A stretch of 64,000 bases of DNA. It comes from Gnetum montanum. Lineage: Eukaryota; Streptophyta; Gnetopsida; Gnetales; Gnetaceae. The position numbers and the translations under genes are program-made. The stretch is taken from NCBI GenBank assembly GCA_015680685.1, contig MNCI01000614.1:496946-560945 (forward strand), given 5' to 3'. Shown piece by piece: positions 23,401-35,521 of this stretch (position 1 is its first letter; every line of letters begins with the position of its first letter). The notes beneath the pieces are model-generated. The model was not told where the DNA came from. It worked only from the letters and a program-made list of their open reading frames with translations, and made no database searches.

Positions 23401-24062
23401 AAGTAGACCCCACCTACTCAAGCATAGCTTCCCAAACATTTGGGCTAGAAGCGAACACTTCTAGGGTTGTGCGAGTCAAAGCTAAAGCATCTGACTCATT
23501 TTGTAGGCCCTTCTCATCAACTCTAAATCTAGCATTAAGCATGAGAAATTAGCAGAATAGCATTAGAAAATAGCAAAGATAAACTGTGAGAAACTATAAG
23601 AGCACTTACCCTCCAACATAATACACAATTCCAAGTGGGTTTTGGAACAAGGTGTGCACACGCATATCAACAAAAATGGTGTTTTTTTTGTTGTAGAAAC
23701 TGAACCCCATGATGCACCAAATCCTAGATAGTCATCAAGAACCCCTAGGGCCTCTACCTGAACCACTTGCTCCATCACCACCAATAGTGGGCTCATCAGA
23801 CATGAACTTTAAGATATCCCAGTTAGCCCCAGGTAGCAATGTCTTAGTGATGGCATTGGAAACCTCCAATACTAAGTGTGACTACATGATTATACTAAAT
23901 TTCTATAGTAAGCACTCCAAGAACTCACAAGCTCCTAGTTGGAACCACACCACCTACTAACCCACCTATATATCTAGTACAAGCATGTTGGGTACAAGCT
24001 CACTCATGTAGCACAAGATGCCCACAAGCTCCATGACAATTAGGATAGCCTTCCATAGCACT
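20450..24062 (-). pseudogene. Spliced antisense gene of Tat-type copy C, homologous to that of copy A (decayed)
   Basis: Read on the minus strand, the HAD-like exon is 23610-24062. It has LIVMELVGILCYM, where the motif I Asp has become Glu, and NTIFVDMRVHTLFQNP, a good FCP1/NIF motif IV. It ends at a GTAAG donor in the same phase as copy A. The next exon starts at 23528 (FRVDEKG) after an AG acceptor, again in copy A's phase. The long exon (about 22350-23164) has WLMDLFLAL, VVLNLNEAFFANLF and RFAKLLVMHDDGRWM. An acidic exon lies at about 21820-22030 between AG and GTAAGT. A coiled-coil exon ends at 20664 with LDKLPLE before GTTAG, as in copy A. No counterpart of copy A's TATA box and first exon was found upstream of 24062. 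Confidence 0.6.
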
Positions 24063-25151
24063 CTATAATAGCCAAGTAATAAACAAAGTGTTAGTATACA
24101 TACATAGATAAAAATTTTGACATAAAACTATTAAATAAAGTTAGCAAAATTAGCATAGTATAGCATAGACTAGCAAAATTTATTTTTTCATTTTGGCAAT
24201 GCTCTCTAGGACCTTGTGGGTATAGGACGTCAACCAACTTATTATATGTGCTTTCTACTCACTAGGATATAGCACATTTGGATAGGATCAGCATTTTTTT
24301 TCATGGATTTCATACATTTAAAATCAGCATGTTTTCACAAGTTTAACATTGTGGTAGTTTCACATTTTTAGCATTATTATTTACAATCTGCAATTTTAGC
24401 ATTGTTGCATGATTAGCTAAATTTTTTCTAATGCTAGATAGTGTAGTCCAAAAATCTCCAAACTTTTCTAACTCTAGACTATCCTAGTGAAGAGTGTAGT
24501 TCAAAAATTTATGAAAAAATTCTAGCATTGGATTATCTTCGTAGAGAGCATGGTTCAAAAAAGAGGTAAAATTTTTTCTAACTCTGGTCACTATGACTAT
24601 TGTCTCTACAAAGCATAGTCCTAAAAAAACTAACTATTGGAAAGATGTATTTTTTCAAACACTTACATCAAGTACACCTCCAAGGCATGGGGAGTGTAGT
24701 CCTGGCCACGGTAGTGGCCATGGTAGTAGAAGACAGAGTCTTGTCCATTGTCCCAATGCTCTCTACGTAACACACCCTATGTGCCCACTACACCTATTGT
24801 GCCTTGAGCATTATGCTCTACCACGACACTATCTACTATGCCCTACTGTGGCTCTACCTATTGCACCCTACATGTCCTTCCCCTTCACAATTTTCTCTCC
24901 CTAAAAATTATCTCAAAACAAAAAAAGAACAACATAAAACAAAAGGGTAGATAATGCTCTCTAGTGCTTAATGCCCTTATGGCTTCTACTATCGTGCTAC
25001 AAGGCATAATGCCCCCACAACCCTTGCTACACTATGAGGGCATAGATACCCCATGGCCCCCTATGACCCCTGACACATCTAGCCCCAATATCCCTCACAA
25101 AAAAATAAAAATTTTCATCCCCCCCCCCCCCCTTTCAACCCCCATTCCCTC
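24063..25151. other. AT-rich, LTR-related non-coding stretch, copy C
   Basis: No coding domain is seen. Between about 24420 and 24620 there are three to four ~60-bp units with TTTTCTAACTCTAGACTATCCTAG and GAGAGCATGGTTC-like words, resembling the LTR-B subrepeats. This may be an inserted LTR fragment that replaced the antisense promoter and first exon. The stretch ends in a C-rich run next to the sequence gap. Confidence 0.4.
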
Positions 25152-25395
25152 NNNNNNNNNNNNNNNNNNNNNNNNNNNNNNNNNNNNNNNNNNNNNNNNN
25201 NNNNNNNNNNNNNNNNNNNNNNNNNNNNNNNNNNNNNNNNNNNNNNNNNNNNNNNNNNNNNNNNNNNNNNNNNNNNNNNNNNNNNNNNNNNNNNNNNNNN
25301 NNNNNNNNNNNNNNNNNNNNNNNNNNNNNNNNNNNNNNNNNNNNNNNNNNNNNNNNNNNNNNNNNNNNNNNNNNNNNNNNNNNNNNNNNNNNNNN
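25152..25395. other. Assembly gap (244 N)
   Basis: A run of N is bordered on the left by a 14-base C homopolymer (about 25119-25132) and further CCCCC runs. The gap probably reflects failure to sequence through the C-rich tract. Its true length is unknown. Confidence 0.98.
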
Positions 25396-25559
25396 CCCCT
25401 CTTTACAACCCCTATTGCATACTTAGGAAAATTTTCATCACATTGCTTTTTATTCATTTGTGCACATTAACTAGTTATGACATGTGTTGCTTAATGTTTT
25501 GTTGGTTAGTTTTTCAAGAATACAACATGACCATGCCTAAGTAACTCCTTTCACCTCTG

Positions 25560-28500
25560 GTCCTCACTGCACCTCATGGTATTATTGAGCAATACATTAA
25601 CCCACATTGCCTAGACCTTAAGCCTACAACCTATGCTAAATGCATAGCATCTATAGAGACACCACTAGATTGGCCCAACTATCTAGATCAGGCTCTTTAT
25701 CTAGAGGTAGGAGATGTCACAATGGATCCCTTTGTTAAGATCCCTATAACAACACCCAACAGCGAGGCAAAAATGCTAAAGCTAAGTTCATTGCTAGATC
25801 CCCAACATGCCCAAGACATCACTAAGGTGCTAAATGATAACATCAAAGCATTTACATAGTCATATGAGGACATGCCAATCCTAGAGCCCTAGCTAGTCTA
25901 GCACAACACTATACTAGATCTTTGCAGTAAGCCAATAAAATAGAAAGCACACAAGGTTAGGCCTAAGGTGGCATTGGCCATCCATGATGAAATCAACAAG
26001 ATTTATAAAGCCAGTTTTATTCAAGCCATTGACTATGCAAACTGGGTCTCCAACATCATAGTTGAACCCAAGAAAAATATAAGTATACACATTTTCATAG
26101 AATTTTGAGACTTGAATAAGGCAGTCATTAAAGATGACTTCCTGCTACTCAGTATTGATCAACTAATCGATACCATAGCTAGTCATGCCTTATTATCCTT
26201 CATGGATGGGTTCTTAGCCTACAACCAAATTAGGATCAATCCTAAGCACCAACTTTGCACAACCTTTATGACCCTTTGGGGTATATTTTATTACACCATG
26301 ATGCCCTTTAGACTCAAGAATGTACGAGCAACTTACCGACACATGATGACATACGTCTTTAGCGATTACATGTTAAGCTTGCTCAAAAATTATGTCAATG
26401 ACATAGCAATTAAGTCAAAAGAGTTTAAAATCATGCAAATTATTTGGACATAGTGCTTAAACATTTCTTTAAACAAAAACTTAGGTTGAATCCCAAGAAG
26501 TATGTTTTCAGCATCAAAATAGGCTAGATGCTCAGTTTCATAATATTCAAAGTAGGAATACATGTAGACCCTAACAAGGTTAAGGCCATAACCAACTTAG
26601 AACCCCCGGCCAACCTTAAGAAGCTACAAGGGTTACAAGGTAGATTGTAGTTCATACATAGGTTTATTACATAGTTAATCAACAAGTTATAGTCAATGCA
26701 ACATCTGCCTAAGAAAGGAGCCCACTTCAAGTGGATAGCTCAATGCAAACACACATTTGACAATCTTAAGTAGGAGTTGGCTCAACTCCATACAATTCAC
26801 CCTCCACAAGGAGATAAACCATTTTACATCTACCTTGCTACTGCTGACATGTCCATCACTTCTTTGCATTGTTAAAAGTAAGAAGATTGCAAAGAGATCC
26901 TGGTTTACTACTTAAGCCATGCATTAGTAGCCCATGAAGCAATGTACAATGATGTAGAAAAGTAGTACCTTGCCTTAGTCTTCTCACTCAAGAAGTGGAG
27001 GCATTATCTTTTTTGCAGTCAAATCAACATCATTTGCAAAAATAATGTACTCTGAGTAATCACTGCAAACATCTACAAAATTAGTTGTATTGCATGATGG
27101 AAAGAAATAACAATGGATTTTGGCATACATTATGTTACACAAGCCTCAACAAAAGGTCAAGCTGTAGCTACACAACTTACAATTTCACTAGTGAACGATC
27201 AAGTGACTATAAACCCAAAATTCCCAGATGAGCATGTTAGTAGCATTATTTAAGTGCCTAAAAACTTTAAGGCACTCCTACATTTTGATAGGCCCTTAAC
27301 ATCTCAAGGGGATAGTTCTATTCCTATTATCACATTGCCTTCCAAGGAGATCCGACCCTTTGCATATCATTTTGCATTCCCTTGCACTAACAATGTGGCA
27401 AAGTATGAAGATCTCCTCCAAGATGACCTTGAAACATGCAACTAAGGGATTTCAAACCTAGAAATCCAAGGTATTCATAATTAGTGATCAACCAAGTAAC
27501 AAAGGTTTATGCCCATGAGGCCCAACATTTACAACCTTATTGTGACCTAGTAAAGCACTTGCTTAAATAGTTTGCAATAGTAGATGTCCAATACATTCCC
27601 TAGAACAAAAATGTCATAGCCAATGCATTAGCAACATTAGCCTTAAGCATCACACTAGACATGTTCCACACATTGCCCACCTTGATGGAAAATTGCACTA
27701 TGCCTATCACACAAACCATTGACATTGCATCCATAACCACAATTAGCATAATCCATGTAGGAGAATAGTATGACAATATCAAGGCATACCTTCTATAGGG
27801 TGAGCCTTTGCACCACTTCATTTTTTCTCAAAAGGAAATAATACAAAAACGTTCATGGTAGTATGTCATCATGGGTGATAACACATTATGTCGCAGACCC
27901 TTCAATGTCATACTACTAACCTACATGAGCGACAATGAAGTTCAAACGATCATTTAGCAAGTCCATGAAGGATTGTGTGGATGTAAAATAACACATAGGA
28001 CAATGGTAGTGATTATAATATTCTTAGGTTAATTTTGGCCTTACATGGAGCATGATTGTGTCTCCAAGGTCAAAATGTGCAACATGTGTTAACGGCATGG
28101 CAACTTAATGCATGTGCCACCAACTGAACTACACACAATGCAAATCACATTGGGGCTTGGACATTATTAGACCCATCAAACCTAAGTCCTCTATAGGGCA
28201 TATCTTCATCATAACTACAACTGAGTACTTTACCAATTGGGTTGAGGCTATTTGCCTTAGGAAGACAACATCACAACAAGTTTGCAAATTTGTGCTTGAT
28301 AACATAGTGACCTATTTTGGATTACCCATGACCATAGTTATAGCCAACAGGTCATAATTCAACAGTGCTAAAACCAAAGCCATTTATGAGCACCTTGGCA
28401 TTAAACATTCTTTTATGTCACTATACTACCCTTAGGAGGCGAATGGCCAAGTGGAGGCCACTAACAAAGTCATCATCAATCTTCTAAAGAAAATGCTAAA

Positions 28501-28997
28501 TAACAACAAACAATGATGGCATGAGCAATTAGTCTATGTACTCTAGGCCTACTACATAACATGATGAATGGTAATAGGTAAGACACCTTACAGTCTTGTC
28601 TACAGATCTGAAGTAATCTTACCCCTTGAATTACAGGTTCCATTGCTCCAAGTGATCCTCTCAAACTTCATTTATGAAGGCCAAAATAATGAGTTGAGGA
28701 CCATAAAACTTGACTCAATAGAGGAGTATCATACACAAATGCTTAATCTCATTGAATGGTACCAAGAAAAGAAAAGGCAAAAGCACTATCACAACCAACA
28801 TTAGTGACCAATCAAGAAAGGGAACCTAGACCTCACAGCCATTCATAAACTCACAGATAAATTCTTAGCCAACTAGAAAGGGTCTTTCTTGATCATTAAG
28901 GACTATGAAAATAGAGCATTCGAGCATTCTTATCAAGATAAAAATGAGTTTGCCAATCTAGTGAACCATTCATACCTAAAGCCCTACTATGCGTAGC
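25560..28997 (+). pseudogene. pol: Tat-type Ty3/gypsy pol, copy C (RT, RNase H, second RNase H, integrase)
   Basis: The order of domains matches copy A. The linker is near 25640-25990. RT has SFMDGFLAYNQIR and YYTMMPFRLKN, and the catalytic box reads YVND instead of YVDD. RNase H covers about 26800-27180. The second RNase H reads LHFDRPL and PCTNNVAKYEDLL (27280-27640). Integrase has CNMCxRH, TTEYFTNWVEAI and NGQVEATNK, so the catalytic Glu is kept here while copy A lost it. At least one frameshift lies between 26450 and 27250, and stops are denser than in copy A. The C-terminal segment ends near LVNHSYLKPYYA. Confidence 0.88.
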
Positions 28998-29036
28998 ATG
29001 TAGTGTTGCATCTCAACAAAGAAAGGTAAGCACAAC

Positions 29037-29352
29037 GAGTCTGCTATGACTATAAATTGGCATAGAAAGTCTACTATGACTATAAACTAGAATAGAAAGT
29101 CCACTATGATTATAAACTAGCACCAATCATCTACTATGACATTAAACTACCAAAGCATCTATCCACTATGACGTTAAAATGGCATAGAAATAACCTTTTA
29201 TCTTCATGACATTAAATTGGCATAGCATTCATCCTTGGGTCATGACATTAAACTGACACAACAACATTTGTCTACTACAATATTAAAATGGCATGTTGCA
29301 ATCCACTAGGACTATAAACTAGTGCATCATGATCTACCAAAACCTTAAACTA
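29037..29352. repeat. ~30-bp tandem array downstream of pol, copy C
   Basis: About ten imperfect units have the form GTCCACTATGACTATAAACTAGCATAGAAA, later shifting to CTATGACATTAAACTGGCATAGCA. This is the positional and sequence counterpart of the 8985-9247 array. Confidence 0.85.
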
Positions 29353-29516
29353 GGTTCACCATCAATCACACATAGTTCCATGAGCAAGCAAGCAAGAATA
29401 ATCTCAACCCCCCCCCCCCCACTTTTCTGCATGATGTGGAAAAGGATACTATAGTACCAGAATGGAGAACTAGCCATCATCTTGGCCTTTAGAGAATTTT
29501 CAGAATTATGGCCCCC

Positions 29517-29800
29517 CCTACCATTTTGCTAATTTTTTGGGCTCTTATCATTACTCGGCCTTGAGAGCACTTGTAGCATTATGACCCTCTACCATTTTAC
29601 TAGTTTTTTGAGCTCTTGTCATCAATGTAGCCTCTTGAGCACCTACAGCATCATCGCCTTCTCCCCCCCTTGGAATTTCATTGGCTTTTTGAATGCTTAC
29701 CATCGACACCAACTCTTAAGCACCTACAACATCATCACCTCCATCATTTTTCTGGCTTTTTGAGTGCTTGCCATTGGTTCAGCCTTTGGAGCACTAACAG
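29517..29800. repeat. ~75-bp tandem repeat in 3' region of copy C
   Basis: Four diverged units begin near 29517, 29590, 29668 and 29742. Each has an ACCATTTTNCTAGTTTTTTG-like start, then GAGC(T)CTT(G)TCATC and GAGCAC(C)TACAGCATCAT. They do not form a convincing protein. Confidence 0.75.
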
Positions 29801-30736
29801 CATTTTCAGCATCTACCACTTGATTTACATTTTTTGTTGTGGTTTTCTTATCTTCTCAAAGTTGTTCTTGTAGGACAAAGCCTAGGACCATTATGCAAAG
29901 GTGCATCTCATCGCAGCAACAAGTCACCACATCACTCTGATGTGCACAATTAGACTAGCTAAGCCTCTCAAGAGTGCACATCCCTATTACCTCATTATAG
30001 CCTATTCATACCCATCCCTATACATTCATAACCTTTGTATTTTCCTACATATTCAAAACTGCAACGCCTCTGATGCATACATGTTATAACCACATGACAT
30101 CCTCTACAAGTCAAACCATAGAACCCAAGGCAGACATAACATAAGTTGTCCCATGGAAAGCCTCTATTAGCTAGTCAAAGCCCAAATGGATGTAACACGA
30201 GTCATCTTGAGGAGGAAACAGCTATCCTACAAATGCAACGTAGTTTCACAAGCATCAAAGAAAAGCACATCTAGTGGCATTTCATAGTAGCAATTAGCAT
30301 TGTGAAAAATCCAAATAAGGTTCATCTCATAGAAAAACAACATAAAAAAAATATAAAATATGAAAAAGCATGAGTGTTGCAATTTTGCAACTAATCTAGC
30401 CTCGAATCCACACTGACTCTCTCATGAGAATTCTAACAAGAGGTTAGTGTTTTCAGGGGAAAGCCACCCTAGTGCCATGGTCACTATCAGCTATGTTGAC
30501 TCCACATCCTACATCATGACATCCCGCTTACACTTCATCTCCTCTTTTAGCCCTCACAAGTTACCTACACCTTGTACTCCTAGCATACCACTATCCACAA
30601 CACTTTTGAGCACGATGCAATGACATTCGACCAGGCACATACTAGTAATGTCTGTGCTAAGCCTGTTGTGGTGTTTTATAGTTCTTTGTTAATGTCTCTC
30701 AAGCCACTCCTCCAAACATCAAAAAATAGGGGCCAA
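29801..30736. other. 3' internal region and polypurine tract, copy C
   Basis: This stretch is non-coding. The segment from about 29830 is repeated in diverged form at 31.29-32.15 kb (copy D). It ends in AAAAAATAGGGGCCAA (30721-30736), the polypurine tract immediately before LTR-C. Confidence 0.6.
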
Positions 30737-31205
30737 TGAAACATCACCAAATTCAGGCTACCATAATTTTCTACAAATTTGTGTAAGTGTCAACAGAAGG
30801 CAAATTTTTCTAAGTGTTGGAAATATGCTCTCCATTGTACTGGAGCATAGTTAACTTAGTAGGAAGTTAATTCAACATCAAATGTTAGTTTTGAAAATTT
30901 TCCTAACTGTCAAGCTAATAGTAGTAGAGTGTGGTTGGCATGGAACAAATAGTTTGGGAAAATTTTCTAACTATCAAGACAATGCTTCCCACTAGACTAG
31001 AGCATAGTCAAGCGTAGATAGCATCAAGGCCTAATTTTTTATAGTTTTTTCTAATTGTTGAGACTACACTCTCCACTGCCATGGAGAGTAGTCAAGCATA
31101 GTCAATTGGAAGCCAGATTTTGCAAAATTTCTTCTAAGTGTTGGGACTACACTCACCCCTAGTTAGAAGTGTAGTTAGCCTCCCCTAGAGCATAGTTAGA
31201 AGTGT
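30737..31205 (+). repeat. LTR-C of Tat-type family (3' LTR of copy C, truncated)
   Basis: It starts TGAAACATCACC and aligns with the first ~480 bp of LTR-B, including ~70-bp subrepeats and the hairpin at 31062-31093. Similarity stops near CCTCCCCTAGAGCATAGTTAG, after which the sequence resembles the internal 3' region of the family. About three quarters of the LTR is therefore missing. Confidence 0.7.
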
Positions 31206-32156
31206 AGAAAACCAATGACCTTTGATGAATAAATCTACTAAACTATTCTATGCAGCCTTATATATTTCATTCCAACAACATGACATATTTAATTGGTTTT
31301 CTTGTCCTCTTGAAGTTGTGTTTGTAGTATGAAGCCTAGTTTTCTTGTCCTCTTAGAGTTGTGTTTGCAGTATGAAGATTGGGCCCGTCACAAGGGTGCA
31401 ACTCATTTTGGTAACAAGCCAATACATGACCTTGATGTATAATATTTGGTGAGTTTATCCTACTTTGTCAAGAGTTCTTGTACTATTTTCCCTCCATCTA
31501 ACACCATTCCTTAAGCCAAACCTTGTAACCCAATTATAACTTTTCTCACCTTGGATAGCAATGTTAAGTAATTGTTTGACACTCATGCACTATGACCATA
31601 CAACATTCCTTTGGCATGCTCCAACTTCAAGTCCATTGAATGTAACATACTTCATTCAATGGGAATCCATCTACTCCATTGAGTGTAACACATCTCACTT
31701 AGTGGAAAAACGAAGTTATAGCTAGCCTTAGCAAAGAAACCCAATGAAGGTTTCACTCCACAAAAAGAAATGAGAAAGCTAACTACCAAGAATCCTAATG
31801 GCCAAAGAAACCTTGAAGCAAAATGTTGGTTCCTCAAATGTATTTTCCAAGTGAACCTCACTTCTAAACATGAAGTGCATAATCTTGATTACTTAACCTA
31901 CATATCAGTGTCATACTATAGCCATGGTGTCAATAGTTGGAATGCATTATTAGCTCTCATAACCATTTTCCTATGACATCTTTACCATTTCTTTATCATA
32001 ACCTTTGTTCATCATCACAAGCACTCTTGGGCATGGTTCAACACTATTGGATCAAGCACAAAGAGGGAACTTTGGCGATGGACCTCTAGTGGTGTTTTAT
32101 ATTTTTTGTCAGTGTCTCTCAGGTTAATCCTCCAAAGTTCAACAAAGAGAGACCAA
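31206..32156. other. Copy D: leftover 3' internal region of a fourth Tat-type copy
   Basis: The segment from about 31290 (TTTTCTTGTCCTCTT..GAAGTTGTG) matches 29835 in copy C. It runs to a polypurine tract ACAAAGAGAGACCAA (about 32142-32156). A ~60-bp piece is duplicated at 31296 and 31338. No coding domain remains. Confidence 0.55.
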
Positions 32157-33770
32157 TGAAACACCACTAATATTTCATGATGGAACCTTCATTTTTTAGC
32201 TTGGGATAATGATTCATTGTAAATGTGATATATGTAGAGCAAGAGCTACAATCTTGCATACTTCAACTTTTTGGAGCCAAAAAGTGCTCTAAAATTTATT
32301 ATTTCCTTGCTACCCAACTAGAAATCAGTATCCCATGTCCATATCTAGACTTGGGAAGGCTGAGAACACCTTTGGAATGACCAAAAATGATATTTTTATG
32401 GTTTTTTGTAGGGGTATAGCCCCAACTACGCTGGAGCCATTTTTAGTAGTTACTGGAACTACACTTTCAGTAGTTACAATAGCTACAACCAATGTAGTCA
32501 CCACCAGGGCCCAATGGAAGTGTAATGGTGGGAATGTTGGAATTTCTAGTTTTCCAACAACACCCATCACAGTCATTCCAAGTCAACAATGGCCAACATA
32601 GACAATATTCACCACCAAGCATACCACTTTTCAATGGATCATATCATTTTTGTAGTTCCCAATACTTGTTCCAATTTTTAGCACCTCCAACGTAGTCACA
32701 AAAGCCTATTTTTCATTTATAGTAAATGGATGGCCTTCATGGATGTATTTAATTTTATATTTGCTGAAAATGACAACTATGCTACTAGTAGTCAGTAGAC
32801 TATGCTGAGCGGACTATGTTTAGCAAACTAAGCTGAGTGGACTATGCTAATAGTAGTTAATCAACTATGTTGGCAATAGTAACCATTGTAAATGCACAAT
32901 CAATAACAATCTATCAATAATCAATGGTAGTCAATGGAAAATCCAAAAATGGCAATCATAGTCCTATAAATACCCAACATTAACACCATTTGTAGGTTCC
33001 AAAATTTGGCATTATTGCATCCCATTCAACAATTTTGAGCACTTGGCATCTTTCTCCATAATTGTTGGCAGTAATACCATTTCCCATTTCCAGCCATCAT
33101 AACCCATCACAGCCATTGCAACCTCATCTAGTAGTGTTTTTTGGTAGTAGAAACTGGGACTACACTAGGCATAGAGACTCCCATGTGGTTTCCATTACTC
33201 CAAATGTGCAACACCAATCACACTCCCATTTTGTAGATTTGGTGGAAACCAATGGAAAGCTACAAAAATTCAAAGCTGGGAAGAAATCAGATTGTGAAGA
33301 CAACCTTCTCCAATGAACTTCATTCTTCTGCAAGCAACTTCCTGTGCCCTTGGGCACACACCTTTACATCATAAACCTAATTATTTTTACATTTTTATAT
33401 AAAATTTAGTAGTTCATGCTATGCATTTTTTGGTTTCCATTTCCATTTCTACATCTAATTCTATAACTACAATTCTATTTCCATTTCCATTTGAGTGAAT
33501 CCATCTACATTTTCATTTCTAAATTCATCTATGAATATGTCTACATTTCCACAACCATTTTTGTTTCACATTTTCTAAGTCCTTGGGTGATTGGCAAGAC
33601 TGTCTAGGGTACCTTGAATCCTATTTTTTTAGAGGCCCTTGGGATTCAAGGTTAAGACTATTTCAGCACTCAGATATTTTGATTTACCTCATTCCAAAAA
33701 CTGAGATTTCCATCACTAATACTACATCTAACCATACAAGTCAAAGGTGTTCATGTGCAACCAAATTATA
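32157..33770 (+). repeat. LTR-D of Tat-type family
   Basis: It starts TGAAACACCAC after the polypurine tract. CCTATAAATACCCA near 32962 matches the TATA region of LTR-B. GATTGGCAAGACTGTCTAGG at about 33590 aligns with the LTR-A and LTR-B word ending ATC(A)ACAAGACCATTC. The right end is uncertain. The LTR has lost most of its CG dinucleotides compared with LTR-A. Confidence 0.6.
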
Positions 33771-35521
33771 ATTTGTGGATGAGGCAATGTTAATATACTA
33801 GCAACTGGTTTAAGTTCAAGACCGTTTTCCTCCCACATGGAGCCAATGAAATCTATGTGTATGGTAGCTCATCATGAGGTATATGATATATGATGTTATT
33901 TGGCCATTCTTGCTCCTAGAAAACATGATGAAATGGAAATAATTTCTAATCCTAAGTCTAAGTAATTACAAGAAAGTAAATCTAACTTAGCCTAATGTAG
34001 TGGATATTTAGTCCTACTCTACCTTACACAACTTGGACTCATGTAGTCATCACTAGGATTACCAAGTGGGATTACTACTAAGCAAATCAAGCAACACAAC
34101 TAATGGGTTACCAGATAACTACACTTAGTGCTCAAAACCAGTCATATCCATACTACTTACTTTCAATATGTAAAACAAAATGCTTGTAAAGTAGATGATT
34201 AACTAGAAATATAAGGAAAAATATTCTAAGTAAACATAAAGAAAAGTAAGTGGATGTTGTAATGATGATAAGCAATCTTGATCTTTATTACCAGTCATGA
34301 ACTGTGTCCTAGTACAATTCACTCGAATAAAGACACCATACGATCACTCAATACCATACTATGGGCATACCCTCTATTGCTAACTATGGAATGAAATTGC
34401 AAGCATTCTTCTACTATTGGAATGAAAATTATTATTGACCATGCACCTAAGGGTTGTATTTATAGGCTACATGCATCCCAAGACATCATATCAATGATGA
34501 CATACCTTCTGCTACAACATTGCTGATATGATATCATTTTTCTGATGTCATATTGGCTTTAAAAATTAACCTTATCAAATGCTATTAAAAATCTTGGGTT
34601 ATCCAAAGAAAACCTCACTTGATCTTACAAGATTTTGAGCTACAAATAAAAGCATTTGACCATCAAAATTTTAATGAACATTGAATTAATTTATCTTAAG
34701 GAAGGATTTAGGAACAAGAAATCAAAAGATGATTATTGATGCAAAAGATTCAAGGAGTAAGTTGATCCTAAAAGTCTTAAGAGAGAATTCCACTCTCTCT
34801 ACAATAGATGCTTTGCTTTTAAAGAAGTTAGGAAGAAGTCTACCACTTGTATAGGGGAAGTCTTTGAGACTCTCACCAAAAAATACTTAAGAAGATGACT
34901 TTCCTCTCTAGAACCCATAATATAAAATGAGCAAGTAAATATTTATTCACATTTGATTCGAATATGTTTTATCAATTCTAATTGTTTAAGATTTTCAACA
35001 TGATCTCTCTTATAGATATTGGATCTATGGTCTTCAAGTTGTATGTACTATGTTCACCCTCCTTGATGATCTGTATTAACTTTTTACTGATGAGGCCTCC
35101 TTGATGAGAAAGTTTGGTATGTTAAGATATGTTAAAGATATATGTTAAGGTATGTTAAAGATATGATATATTCTTGAGGTAATAATAGTTATTATATGAT
35201 GTCTGCTAGTATTTGGTCATTATTATCTGTGTAAAAATAGTCTTCATAATTATACTAGAGGCTTAATTGGTATATACAACTAATAATTATTTTTGTTACC
35301 AATAGTCTATTATACATTATATATATTTTTGGCTACATATCCTTGCTTATGACATGATTCTTGAAGTTTAGTGCTCAACCTTTTGGTTCTAAATGGAAAT
35401 ACTCTTGAATAGCAAATTAATCGACTTTGTCAACTTTTTTATATGCCTTTTTGATTTTAACCTACTTTATAAACTAATATGAGTAGCTCTAAATAGGACC
35501 TTTTTTCTTAATAAACCCTCT
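33771..35521. other. Diverged DNA with an inverted Athila-like LTR fragment
   Basis: No gene is seen. On the minus strand 34446-34466 reads CCTATAAATACAACCCTTAG(G), nearly identical to the TATA region of element F's LTR. Downstream on that strand, near 34290-34330, CTTTATTCGAG and GGTAATAAAGATCAAG match that LTR's later words. A short AT-rich microrepeat (TATGTTAAGATATGTTAAAG) is at about 35115-35165. Confidence 0.4.

Noticed and set aside
25119-25132. C homopolymer as G-quadruplex or regulatory element
   Set aside because: It is a single homopolymer next to an assembly gap; similar runs at 29410 and 36807 suggest slippage and not a conserved structure.
24964-25470. 168-codon plus-strand ORF
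   Set aside because: It is open only because it crosses the N gap, and no domain is visible on either side.
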